A stretch of DNA of 62,034 bases from an uncultured Fenollaria sp. (GTDB taxonomy: Bacteria; Bacillota; Clostridia; Tissierellales; Peptoniphilaceae), in the NCBI RefSeq assembly GCF_946221515.1, contig NZ_CAMJVK010000004.1:1-62034 (forward strand). Reading direction: 5' to 3'. The notes below the pieces were generated by a model. It ran no database searches and was not told the origin of the DNA. It saw only the letters and a list, made by a program, of their open reading frames with translations. Positions 52,690 to 60,790 of the stretch are shown here, piece after piece (the first letter of the stretch is position 1; every line of letters starts with the position of its first letter). The translations under genes were made by a program, and so were the position numbers.

Positions 52690-53742
52690 TCAATCCGCAC
52701 TAATCCCTCTCCTTCCATTATCATAGGCTTTGTCATCTTTCACCTCTGTCACTTCTTTTGGATCTTCTTTTACGTTGTTAATGGCATTTGCCTTATACAC
52801 TTCATCTGAGAAAAATATTTTGTACTCGCCGTAGCCTTCCTTATCCATGTCCTCAAGCGGCACAAAGCGCAGTGCGGCGCCATCGATGCAGTATCTTAGT
52901 CCGCCCATCTCCTTCGGTCCGTCGCTAAAAACGTGGCCAAGGTGGTTATTGCCGTGCTTGCTCTTGATCTCTACACGCCTCATTCCATGCGATTCGTCCC
53001 TGTTGTAGTTAACGCTGTCACTGTTTATAGTCCTCGCAAAACTAGGCCAGCCGCAGCCCGCATCGAATTTATCTTCCGAAGTAAATAGCACTTCGCCAGT
53101 TAATTTATCCACGTAAATACCAGCGCGCCACTCATCATTTAACTCGGACGTATGCGGATGCTCAGTGCCTTCCTCCCTCATAACCTTGTAGCTAAGCTCA
53201 TCCAAGAGCTTTTTCGCTTCTTCGTCACTGACTTCCTTGTACTCTTTTTCGAAAATGGGCTCATCAGCTTCAGCCAGATTGATGTGGCAGTAGCCGCCTG
53301 GATTTTTCTCCAAGTAATTTTGGTGATAGCCCTCTGCCGTTACGAAGTTTTTCAGCTCTTCGACTTCAACGGCGAGTTCGCCGTGAATTTTTTCTTCATA
53401 TTTATATACCTTGTCAATGATTTTTTTATCAGCAGGATCACTATAATATATGCCCGTTCTGTACTGTCTACCTCTGTCGCCGCCTTGTTTGTTGACGCTC
53501 GTTGGGTCAATCACCTTAAAGTAGCGAAGAAGAATTTCTTCTAGGCTCACAAGGCTTGTATCGTAAGTTATTTCAACAGTTTCAGCGTGATCAGTCTCCT
53601 TAACTTTGTCATAGCTAGTGCTATCGCCATTGCCATTAGCATAGCCGACCTTGGTGCCCATAACTCCGCGTATCCTATCGAAATAGCCTTGCATGCCCCA
53701 GAAGCAGCCGCCAGCTAGGTGTATGGTCTTGTTATTATTCAT
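52690..53742 (-). CDS. msrAB: Bifunctional methionine sulfoxide reductase MsrA/MsrB
   Basis: A 350-residue fusion that reduces both epimers of oxidised methionine. The MsrA domain has GGCFWG (Cys13). The MsrB domain has FDAGCGWPSF, HLGHVF and the catalytic Cys in RYCID. The paired CxxC zinc motifs seen in many MsrB proteins are not evident. No signal peptide, so it acts in the cytoplasm. It directly follows the luciferase-like gene. Confidence 0.95.
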   Translation of the reverse strand: MNNNKTIHLAGGCFWGMQGYFDRIRGVMGTKVGYANGNGDSTSYDKVKETDHAETVEITYDTSLVSLEEILLRYFKVIDPTSVNKQGGDRGRQYRTGIYYSDPADKKIIDKVYKYEEKIHGELAVEVEELKNFVTAEGYHQNYLEKNPGGYCHINLAEADEPIFEKEYKEVSDEEAKKLLDELSYKVMREEGTEHPHTSELNDEWRAGIYVDKLTGEVLFTSEDKFDAGCGWPSFARTINSDSVNYNRDESHGMRRVEIKSKHGNNHLGHVFSDGPKEMGGLRYCIDGAALRFVPLEDMDKEGYGEYKIFFSDEVYKANAINNVKEDPKEVTEVKDDKAYDNGRRGISAD

Positions 53743-53752
53743 AAAATCACCT

Positions 53753-54745
53753 CTATTTTCCCTCGTTTACAATATCTTCAAGTATCTCGAAGGACTTCGT
53801 AAGCTTGTCATATTCAGGAATGTAGCTTACAGCGATTAATTCGTCGAAGCCGTAGTCCCTCTTAAAGCCCTCGTAAGTCTTCTTCGCGTCCTCATAAGTG
53901 CCGCCGATGTGCAGTCCGCGCATAGCCCTAAGCGCAAATTTCTGCATGCTCGTAAGCTCTGGCGCGTCGTTCGGGTCGATCTTCTCGAACTCATCGCGAT
54001 TGTCCACGTCAAGTATCCTTAGAAATACTTGCATCGCGTGAAACTCAAGCTCATCTGCGTCCTTTTTGTTCTCGCCAATGTTAGCCGAAACGCCAAGCAT
54101 TGTGTATGGCGCGTCAAGGTACTTGCTCTTCTTGAAATTGTCTCTGTAGATGTCGAAAGCAGCCTTAACAGTGTGAGGCGCGAAATGGCCTGCGAATGAA
54201 TATGGCAGACCCAGCTCGGCCGCTACATAAGCGGAGTTCATCGAGCTACCTAAAATGGTAATGGGTACGCCCGCGCCCATGCCAGGGTAAGGCGCGCTCT
54301 TTAAGCCACTTGCATCGCCTTCGAAATATTTTAGCATTAGGCGAATTGCGTCTAAAAACTTTTCTTGCTTATATGTGTCGCGATAAAGTATTCTCGAAGT
54401 CTCCATATCAGTGCCGGGCGCTCTACCTATGCCGAGGTCAACCCTATCAGGGAAGAGTGCCTCCATAGTTCCGTAGCGTTCAGCGACTTGAAATGGCGTG
54501 TGATTTGGTAGCATCACGCCGCCTGCGCCGACCTTGATGCGCTCTGTTTGGCCCAGTATGTGAGTTAGAACAACTTCAGTCGCGCTCGATAGTATGCCGG
54601 GGCTGTTATGATGCTCGGCAACCCAATATCTCTCGAAGCTTCTTGAGTCCGCGAACTGAGCGAGTTTCACGGCCCTTTCGAAGGCTTCCTTCTTTGTTTC
54701 GTCCTTGTATTTCGGTACAAGATTTAGTATCGATAGCTTTGTCAT
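53753..54745 (-). CDS. LLM-class flavin-dependent oxidoreductase
   Basis: A 330-residue luciferase-like TIM-barrel protein: RYWVAEHH near residue 39, RIKVGAGGVMLPNH and the DLGIGRAPG segment are typical of the YhbW/MsnO8-like subgroup. Substrate is unknown. It is 10 nt upstream of msrAB, suggesting a shared oxidative-stress or sulfur role. Confidence 0.9.
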   Translation of the reverse strand: MTKLSILNLVPKYKDETKKEAFERAVKLAQFADSRSFERYWVAEHHNSPGILSSATEVVLTHILGQTERIKVGAGGVMLPNHTPFQVAERYGTMEALFPDRVDLGIGRAPGTDMETSRILYRDTYKQEKFLDAIRLMLKYFEGDASGLKSAPYPGMGAGVPITILGSSMNSAYVAAELGLPYSFAGHFAPHTVKAAFDIYRDNFKKSKYLDAPYTMLGVSANIGENKKDADELEFHAMQVFLRILDVDNRDEFEKIDPNDAPELTSMQKFALRAMRGLHIGGTYEDAKKTYEGFKRDYGFDELIAVSYIPEYDKLTKSFEILEDIVNEGK

Positions 54746-54869
54746 TTAATCACCTCTATATATCTATTTGACTATATCTAACTATGCTTATGGACGTGTC
54801 GTGACTAATATAAACGAAGTGGCAAGACCATAAACGTAAATCTCTTAGTATATAGATACCCAATCGCTA

Positions 54870-54898
54870 TTGAAAACATTGACGATGCGTGATATAAT
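54870..54898 (+). promoter_or_regulatory. Promoter for YARHG protein gene
   Basis: TTGAAA (54870-54875), 17-nt spacer, TATAAT (54893-54898). Because the promoter lies inside the longest frame, it fixes the start codon at 54915. Confidence 0.78.
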
Positions 54899-54914
54899 TA
54901 GCTTAGGTGATGAA

Positions 54915-55550
54915 ATGAGAAGGAAAAATAATGGTGTTTACATAAATTTCGAGGGCCGCGGCGAGGGCCAAAGGGACAAAAGAAAGATTTGTGCTGCGGT
55001 GCTAAGTATCCTTGCCATAGTGCTTTTATTGGCGTTTTACTTTTTGTATAAGTACACGACTAGCCATGTATATATAAAGGAAGCGAGTGAGGACGCGAAG
55101 GTTTACGAGGAGATCTACAAGAGTACAGATCTCGATCTTGAGAAGTTTAATAAGGCCGACGAAAAATTCAAAATGAAGATAGATGACGCTAGCTTTATTA
55201 AGGCGCAAGCTGAGTATTTTATGCCAGTTGAGCCGAAGGAGAAGCTTGACAAGAACTTTTCTAAGTCATATAAGAAGAACTTCGAGGAAGAGTACCTTTT
55301 TAATGGCGATGCAAAATTGATACCACTGAAGCTTTTGAAATCACTATCGCGTAACGAGATAAGACTGATTAAGGCAGAAATTTTGGCGCGCCACGGCTAT
55401 GCGTTTAAGACGAAGGAATTTGCTGATTACTTTAGCGGAAAATCTTGGTATATAGTGGATGAGCATTATAATAGCACGTTTTTATCGAGTACGGAAGCGC
55501 AGAATATAAAATTTATTATGGAGTATGAAAAGATTTTAGATCGCAAATAA
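54915..55550 (+). CDS. YARHG-domain membrane-anchored protein
   Basis: A 211-residue protein from ATG 54915 (AGGTGATGAA ribosome-binding site). A short cytosolic tail is followed by one membrane span (about residues 23-43). An extracellular region follows, ending in a YARHG domain: EIRLIKAEILARHGYAF, then YFSGKSWY. YARHG domains are extracellular and peptidase- or wall-linked, function unknown. A type A repeat begins at the stop codon. Confidence 0.82.
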   Translation: MRRKNNGVYINFEGRGEGQRDKRKICAAVLSILAIVLLLAFYFLYKYTTSHVYIKEASEDAKVYEEIYKSTDLDLEKFNKADEKFKMKIDDASFIKAQAEYFMPVEPKEKLDKNFSKSYKKNFEEEYLFNGDAKLIPLKLLKSLSRNEIRLIKAEILARHGYAFKTKEFADYFSGKSWYIVDEHYNSTFLSSTEAQNIKFIMEYEKILDRK

Positions 55551-55677
55551 AATTTCTTGTTAAAACGAGCCCTTTAGCTAGTTTCGAATTATTTTGTCGC
55601 TGCGGAGTGCGTTTAGCACACCTCACTCCAAAAAATTCTGTACAACGCTAAATCATCTCGTTTTTCCTGCGAAATTT
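55549..55677 (+). repeat. Type A structured repeat, copy 3
   Basis: The outer stem AAATTTC/GAAATTT begins inside the YARHG stop codon. Next stems AAAACGAG/CTCGTTTT and TTAGC/GCTAA, then the conserved core and apical GTGC/GCAC. Copy 1 has AAAACAA/TTGTTTT and TTTCGC/GCGAAA at the same places. Confidence 0.85.
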
Positions 55678-55767
55678 ACTCGGTGTATATATACTGATAA
55701 AATAATTTGAAGAAGAATATTGTTAATAAATTTACTATTGATTAATTAATAAATAAGGGGCGATTTT

Positions 55768-55956
55768 ATGAAAAAGTATGGATACAAATTCGTTACTGTA
55801 AAGACCACAGGTCTTTGGTATGACGACTACCACGAGATAATTAAGAAACATGCGGAAGAAGGTTGGCGCTATGTTGATTCAATCGATAAACATAGAGAGC
55901 TAGTAGATGCTAATCCTAGGCTGGAATTGGTTTTTGAGAGAGAATTGGAAGAATAA
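55768..55956 (+). CDS. DUF4177-like small protein
   Basis: A 62-residue protein with MKKYGYKFVTVK at the N terminus and HAEEGWRYVDSI in the middle, the pattern of DUF4177. Function unknown. It has AAGGGGCG upstream as ribosome-binding site and stands alone between repeat elements. Confidence 0.75.
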   Translation: MKKYGYKFVTVKTTGLWYDDYHEIIKKHAEEGWRYVDSIDKHRELVDANPRLELVFERELEE

Positions 55957-56000
55957 AAATTTCTTAATAACTTTACTTGGAGTATATATAAAGCGACAAA

Positions 56001-56066
56001 TCGCTTCATAAAAATTTAGTTTATTTAAAAGGATTGACAAATATAGCTTGTTGATCTTTTTTTATG
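56001..56066 (+). repeat. Type K repeat, copy 1 (terminator)
   Basis: A ~66-bp sequence ending in GGATTGACAA/TTGTTGATC plus T tract. It repeats at 59401-59466, again downstream of other structured elements. Confidence 0.7.
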
Positions 56067-56097
56067 GAGACAAAATTCATAAGTAACGCCTCTATTA

Positions 56098-56312
56098 TTG
56101 AGAAAATTGATTTTCACGAGCGCAGCATTCGGAATAAATTGCATTAATTTCTTAATGAAGATGTCTGCCCAAGTGTCTTGCACCAAGGTTCTCGTTCTAA
56201 TGAACGAGGTTCTTCCAAATTCATCTAGTTGAGCGTAGCGAACGAATATGAATTTGCAAGACATCGAGTTTAGAAATTAACAATTTATGTAGACCAGCAA
56301 GCGACGAAAAGC
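56098..56312 (+). repeat. Type I structured repeat copy 3 with inserted G hairpin
   Basis: Same ends as copies 1 and 2. Stem AAATTG...AATTTCT pairs with AGAAATTAACAATTT, a paired change from AAACTG/CAGTTT. Inner stems GTCTTG/CAAGAC and CAAATTCAT/ATGAATTTG replace the shorter GC-rich stem. The 35-nt G hairpin CACCAAGG...GGTTCTTC lies inside at 56181-56215. Confidence 0.82.
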
Positions 56313-56435
56313 CGTAAGTTTAATCAAATCGACGTTCGCTATGCTCCGTCTCTTTGTAAACTCTGGCATAAGGCATGCATAGCCAATCGAACTTCGTTTC
56401 ACTCGTTCTCTTGGTGCATGGACTTAACAATTTTC
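56311..56435 (-). repeat. Type H repeat, copy 2 (inverted)
   Basis: Reverse complement of 51833-51946 over about 110 bp, with shared blocks such as TCCATGCACCAAGAGAACGAG-type, CTATGCATGCCTTATGCCAG and GAGTTTACAAAGAGACGGA. Differences cluster in pairing positions. A terminator follows at 56475-56505. Confidence 0.8.
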
Positions 56436-56474
56436 GATGTACAATTGTAAATTTAATGAACAAAATAAAAATCA

Positions 56475-56505
56475 CAGAGCTTATCCTAATCAGATAGGCT
56501 CTTTT
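56475..56505 (+). terminator. Terminator, duplicate of the 47549 one
   Basis: AGAGCTTATC/GATAGGCTCT stem and six T residues. Confidence 0.78.
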
Positions 56506-56572
56506 TTGTTTGAAAAATCCATTTCCATGGTATAAATAAATATAAGCACAAATCAATTTGGGAGGTAATACT

Positions 56573-59053
56573 ATGAAGATGAAGAAGATTTTATCCTTCG
56601 TTCTAGCCTTTGTATTAGTGGCGAGTACCATTAACGTAGGCTTTGCGCAAGGAGAAGTAAAAACTAATAAAGACAAGATTGACTACCTTGTTGAAAAAGG
56701 CTACGTTCTAGGCGACGCCAAAGGACTTAGACTTAACGACTCGATCACGAGAGAAGAGTTTGCGGTTATGCTAACAAAGGTACTTAATCAAGAAAATGCC
56801 GCAAAGGCAGCTATGAGCGTGCCTAGCGCATTTAAGGACATGGCAGCCGATCGCTGGTCAAACGGCTATGTTAATATCGCGAGCGAATTAAAAATTATCG
56901 CTGGCTATAGCGATGGCACTTTCAGACCAAGAAAAAACGTTTCTTATCAAGAAGCAATCAAGATGCTAGCTGTTGCAGCTGGCGGAACTGACATCAAGCC
57001 AGCGACTGAAGGCGAGTGGGCTGCACCATTTATCAGCTATGCAGCAAGCAAGGGCCTTTTGAATGGTCTAAGCGAGCTAAAATACAAGGATCAAGCGACT
57101 AGGGAAAATGTTTTTGTAATGATATATAACTACCTAGATGGAGTGAGAGAAGCTGATTTATCAAAGCTTACAGCCATAGTTACAAAGACAAATGCTAACT
57201 CAAATCTAAGTGAAAAGCAAGCTGAAATAGTCGTATTAAAATCAAGCCTAGAAGGCTTTAAGGAAGGCGCTTCCTACATCGTAGACCTTAAGGATGGCAT
57301 GGACGCTATGGACATCTTAGGCAGAGTTTATGACCTTGACATCGACAAAAACAACGTGATCAAAACTTACAGAGCAAGCGCTTTAGCTAAGACTGAGATC
57401 GCGCCTATCGCTATCAAGGGCGCTAGACTTTACGTTGGCGGCGACTCAAAGGATTCGACTGTGCTTGAGGACAAAGCGGCGCTTACTGAACAAAAGTTCC
57501 GCGGCGCAGCAGTTAATGGCAAGTACCTAGATATATTCATGGACTTTGCTAAAGAAACAAATTACAAGGCAGACTTTGCCTACGTTACAAGCATCAACGC
57601 GAAAGTTGTTTACATCAAGGCTTTCACTTTTGATGATATAATGCCAGTTTTTGAATATGCTAATGGCGCAGTTAAGGCTATTGACGATGAAACAGGCGCT
57701 ATAGTTAAGAGAAATCTTAAAAAAGCTTACCTTTATGATAATGGCAAGCTTATGCCAATGGACCTATCTAAGCTAGAAAAATACGATGTATTACACTTCT
57801 ACGCTAAGGATGAAGCCATAGCCCTTAAGAATAAAATAGAAGGCGAAGGCGCTAGATACAAATTAAGCAAGGGCGGCGCATACATTAACCTAGCTAATAA
57901 AGACTATAAGCTATCAGACGAAAAGGCTAGAAGAGCCGTTGCGACTGTTGATGAAAAGATATTTACACAAGTTAACGCAGCGAAGTACAACGACGAAGTA
58001 AAGCTATTGACAAATGAAAAAGTTAATTTAGCACTAGATATATTCGGAAACGTTCAAGTGATTTACGGAAAACTTTCTTTTGACGAAGACGTATTCATGA
58101 TTGACAGAGTGACTACAAACGCAGTAGCACTAATCGATAGAAATGGCAAGGAAATCAGGGTTCAAGACTCACTTGACCTAAGAATTTATAGAGATGGCAA
58201 GGAAATTAGACTTTCTGAGCTAAATAACTACGACATCGTCTACGCCATTTACAATAAGGACGCTATTCAAAAGATATTCGTTCTAAATGGACTAAAGGAC
58301 TACGACAAGGCATTCAAGCCGCTTGACAAGGACGGCAAGACTTATAAGGTTTACGCGCCAACTAAGAGCGTTAGAAGAAGCTCCATTTACGTAGCTGGTA
58401 AAGAAGTGAACCTTCTTGACAATACTTTATTATATAATTTAGTACAAGTTGGTAAGGACTATAGAGTTGAGACTATTAGCCTAGATGAAGTGAAAAACGC
58501 AGGCTTTGACAAGACTGTAACAGCTTATGTATTCACAGTTAAGGACCTTAAGGACAAGGACGTTACTAAGTATGACAGCTTCCACGGAGCAGACGGCGCG
58601 CCAGTTGCAATCGTTTTCAAGAACGTTGAAAAGAAGAAAGTTGTCGACAAGGAAGATATCATCGAGCTTAGAAGTGAGTATGATGCCAAGATCGATAGAT
58701 CATTTGAAGGCTACGACAAAACTACAACACTTAGAGTTTACGAGACAGATGGCGAAAAATTCGAAAATTGCAAGGCCGGCGACATCGTTAAGCTAAGCCT
58801 TGATAAGGACGGCAAGGTATTAAGACTAGATAAGCTAATCACTGATCTAAGCGAAGAATACACAGTTCTAAACGTTTTATACGACGCAGGTGGCAATGAA
58901 AAGCTAGCTCTTAAAGATAGTAAGGGTAAAGAACTTAGCGTTTATACTAATGATAAGAGAGTAGTTTTCGGAAAGAATTACGCTAAGGATAGTGTGATTA
59001 AGATTGCACTTAATGAGAATGGGGAAGCGTACGTTATAAACGTTATAAAATGA
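56573..59053 (+). CDS. SLH-domain S-layer-like protein (paralogue)
   Basis: The start is placed at 56573 because GGGAGG lies between 56558 and it; this gives 826 residues. A signal peptide (to FAQ, about residue 27) is followed by SLH domains (about 30-205; FKDMAADRWSNGYV, AGYSDGTFRPRKNV). A long domain then shares KVVYIKAFTFDDI with the 27.4-kb S-layer protein, so the two are paralogues. No catalytic domain is recognised. It probably forms part of the surface layer. A type B repeat starts at its stop codon. Confidence 0.88.
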   Translation: MKMKKILSFVLAFVLVASTINVGFAQGEVKTNKDKIDYLVEKGYVLGDAKGLRLNDSITREEFAVMLTKVLNQENAAKAAMSVPSAFKDMAADRWSNGYVNIASELKIIAGYSDGTFRPRKNVSYQEAIKMLAVAAGGTDIKPATEGEWAAPFISYAASKGLLNGLSELKYKDQATRENVFVMIYNYLDGVREADLSKLTAIVTKTNANSNLSEKQAEIVVLKSSLEGFKEGASYIVDLKDGMDAMDILGRVYDLDIDKNNVIKTYRASALAKTEIAPIAIKGARLYVGGDSKDSTVLEDKAALTEQKFRGAAVNGKYLDIFMDFAKETNYKADFAYVTSINAKVVYIKAFTFDDIMPVFEYANGAVKAIDDETGAIVKRNLKKAYLYDNGKLMPMDLSKLEKYDVLHFYAKDEAIALKNKIEGEGARYKLSKGGAYINLANKDYKLSDEKARRAVATVDEKIFTQVNAAKYNDEVKLLTNEKVNLALDIFGNVQVIYGKLSFDEDVFMIDRVTTNAVALIDRNGKEIRVQDSLDLRIYRDGKEIRLSELNNYDIVYAIYNKDAIQKIFVLNGLKDYDKAFKPLDKDGKTYKVYAPTKSVRRSSIYVAGKEVNLLDNTLLYNLVQVGKDYRVETISLDEVKNAGFDKTVTAYVFTVKDLKDKDVTKYDSFHGADGAPVAIVFKNVEKKKVVDKEDIIELRSEYDAKIDRSFEGYDKTTTLRVYETDGEKFENCKAGDIVKLSLDKDGKVLRLDKLITDLSEEYTVLNVLYDAGGNEKLALKDSKGKELSVYTNDKRVVFGKNYAKDSVIKIALNENGEAYVINVIK

Positions 59054-59239
59054 TTTTGCGTTCGTGCGAAGCACCAAGGTTCTCGGGACCCATCCAAAGC
59101 TTTAGCTTTGATGATGGGTGAGGTTCTTCAAATTTCGCCTTGAACTCGTTCCCTCCTCAGCAATGCTCGAGTACATTAGTACACTGCGCTTGCTTCGTCA
59201 GTCCACATCGTCCAATCCATAAATTTTTCCAGCAAAATC
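59052..59239 (+). repeat. Type B structured repeat copy 3 with inserted G hairpin
   Basis: Outer stem GATTTTGC/GCAAAATC. Compared with copy 1, where GCATTC runs directly into AAATTTCG, a 60-nt G-type hairpin (59072-59129) is inserted at the TTC, and TTC appears on both sides. The remaining body matches copy 4 at 21854-21993. Confidence 0.82.
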
Positions 59240-59331
59240 ATTGGCGGAGTATGTATATAGGCTGACGGCTAGTTATTATGTAAAATTTAAGCGGAGTATA
59301 TATAATGAGGAGAATCATCGCGAGTGCGAAG

Positions 59332-59466
59332 CACCAAGGTTCTCGTTCTTAAGAACGAGGTTCTTCAATTTACGCGGGGTATGTATATGGAGGCGGTTCA
59401 TCGCTTCGTAAAAATTTAGTTTATTCAAAAGGATTGATAAGTATAGCTTGTTGATCCTTTTTTGTT
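59332..59466 (+). repeat. Isolated G hairpin and type K repeat copy 2
   Basis: G hairpin CACCAAGG..CTCGTTC/GAACGAG..TTCTTC at 59332-59366; type K terminator-like repeat at 59401-59466. The interval 59240-59563 has no gene. Confidence 0.7.
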
Positions 59467-59563
59467 GGTGATTAAAATAAAATTAAATTTGTAATAAACT
59501 TTTAACATAAGCAAAGACTTTTTTATGATATAATAATGTCAAATGATATAAGAGGTGTGTTCA

Positions 59564-59617
59564 ATGAGTAAAAAAGATAAGCTACGTAAAATTAAAAAAG
59601 ATATGAAAAAGATATGA
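59564..59617 (+). pseudogene. hicA-like 5' fragment
   Basis: A 17-codon ORF beginning MSKKDKL, the same first seven residues as hicA at 37323, with a related upstream sequence (AAATGATAT). It runs into unrelated sequence and stops. It looks like the start of a hicA gene joined to a recombinase remnant. Confidence 0.5.
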
Positions 59618-60023
59618 AAAAGAAACAGACAGAGCAAGAAAATTCATATCTCTTACCAATCGCTATGAAAACTTTGATGAACTCACAAACACAATGATAA
59701 ATGAGTTTGTAGAGAAGATAATCATTCATTAAAGAGATAGAAAAGGCAGTCAAACATCAAAGCAAAAGATAGAAATATATTTTAACTTTATCGGAAATTA
59801 TGAACCGCCAAAAGAAGAATTGAGCGAAGAAGAAAGGCTGAAAATTTAAGAAGAAGAACGAAAAATCAATGAGAGAAAAGATAGACTACACCAAAATTAT
59901 CTAAAGCGTAAAGCAAACGGGAAACAACGGAAATATGAGCAAAGGTATAAGATAAGGAGAGAGAAGGAACAGAAAAAAGATGAAGGTTTTGAAAAGAGTG
60001 GGGATACAGGTAAGCGACATTAG
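59610..60023 (+). pseudogene. C-terminal remnant of a large serine recombinase
   Basis: One frame ending at 60021-60023 reads ETDRARKFISLTNRYENF, then LTNTMINEFVEKIIIH, GSQTSKQKIEIYFNFIGNYE and a highly charged tail. This is the C-terminal part of large serine recombinases of conjugative elements (DUF4368-type end). Two in-frame TAA codons interrupt it where Glu is expected, and no catalytic domain remains upstream. A mobile element has decayed here. Confidence 0.78.
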
Positions 60024-60134
60024 TTGAGGATAAAGAAAATCAACAAATGTATGCTGTTAAAAAATTTGCATTTTTGCAAGTTTTTTTGTTATAATTACCA
60101 GTAAAATAAAGGCACAAAATAAAAATATTTTAGC

Positions 60135-60302
60135 GATTTAATTTTTTTGCACCTTATGAGTTTTGGTGCTGTGCTTTGCTTTCTTGCGGAACTTGCGTTC
60201 GGTGTAAAAGGATGGGATAATATTATTCTTCCTGGTAAAGCGGTTTGCGGAGCAATCTTTCTTTATGCTTCTTTCAATATACAGTTTGTGGGGGGAATTT
60301 AA
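60135..60302 (+). pseudogene. C-terminal fragment of a membrane protein
   Basis: An open frame with no start codon reads about 55 residues including LLLAELAFGVKGWDNI and AIFLYASFNIQFVGG and ends at TAA 60300-60302. Hydrophobic; it looks like the end of a membrane protein cut off at its N terminus. The family is not recognised. The DUF3021 gene begins 3 nt later. Confidence 0.5.
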
Positions 60303-60305
60303 AAT

Positions 60306-60707
60306 ATGCTACTAAAGAAATCAATAATACGAGGGATTATTCCCTTTCTAATCATGACGACTTTATCAATAGTCATGAAGTACCAGGGTATCGACGCCTT
60401 TCAAGTGAGAAGTACCTTCATAGTAGGATTAATTATCACCTTTTTGGCTGCAACATCAGTCATATATGAATATGAAAAGTGGTCTATAAGAAAGCAGGCA
60501 ATTGTTCACTTTCTAATCATGCTGGGGACTGTATTTCCATGCCTGCTCATTAGCGGGTGGTATGAGTTAAACAATACGCTGGATTACTTGAAGGTTTTTA
60601 GCAACTTCTTATTAACGGGTGTTGTACTCTTTTGTGTTATGTATTTTGTATTTACGAAGATTGTAGACAGAAAGAAAAAATCCTCTGATGATTATGAGGA
60701 AAAATAA
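60306..60707 (+). CDS. DUF3021 family membrane protein
   Basis: A 133-residue protein with four predicted membrane spans and a charged C-terminal tail (FTKIVDRKKKSSDDYEEK), matching DUF3021. These proteins are usually encoded next to LytTR-type response regulators; none is seen here, so it may have been separated from its partner by rearrangement. A terminator (GCCTG/CAGGC, about 60782-60825) follows. Confidence 0.8.
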   Translation: MLLKKSIIRGIIPFLIMTTLSIVMKYQGIDAFQVRSTFIVGLIITFLAATSVIYEYEKWSIRKQAIVHFLIMLGTVFPCLLISGWYELNNTLDYLKVFSNFLLTGVVLFCVMYFVFTKIVDRKKKSSDDYEEK

Positions 60708-60790
60708 GTTTAGCACAAGCAAGATATGATTATATAACGGTTCAGAAAAGAGCAAATCAACTATTTAAAAAAAAGAATTATGCCTGTTAG

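Noticed and set aside
56558..56572. TTG at 56558 as start of the second S-layer-like protein
   Set aside because: The GGGAGG ribosome-binding site falls inside that extension and lies at the right distance from ATG 56573.
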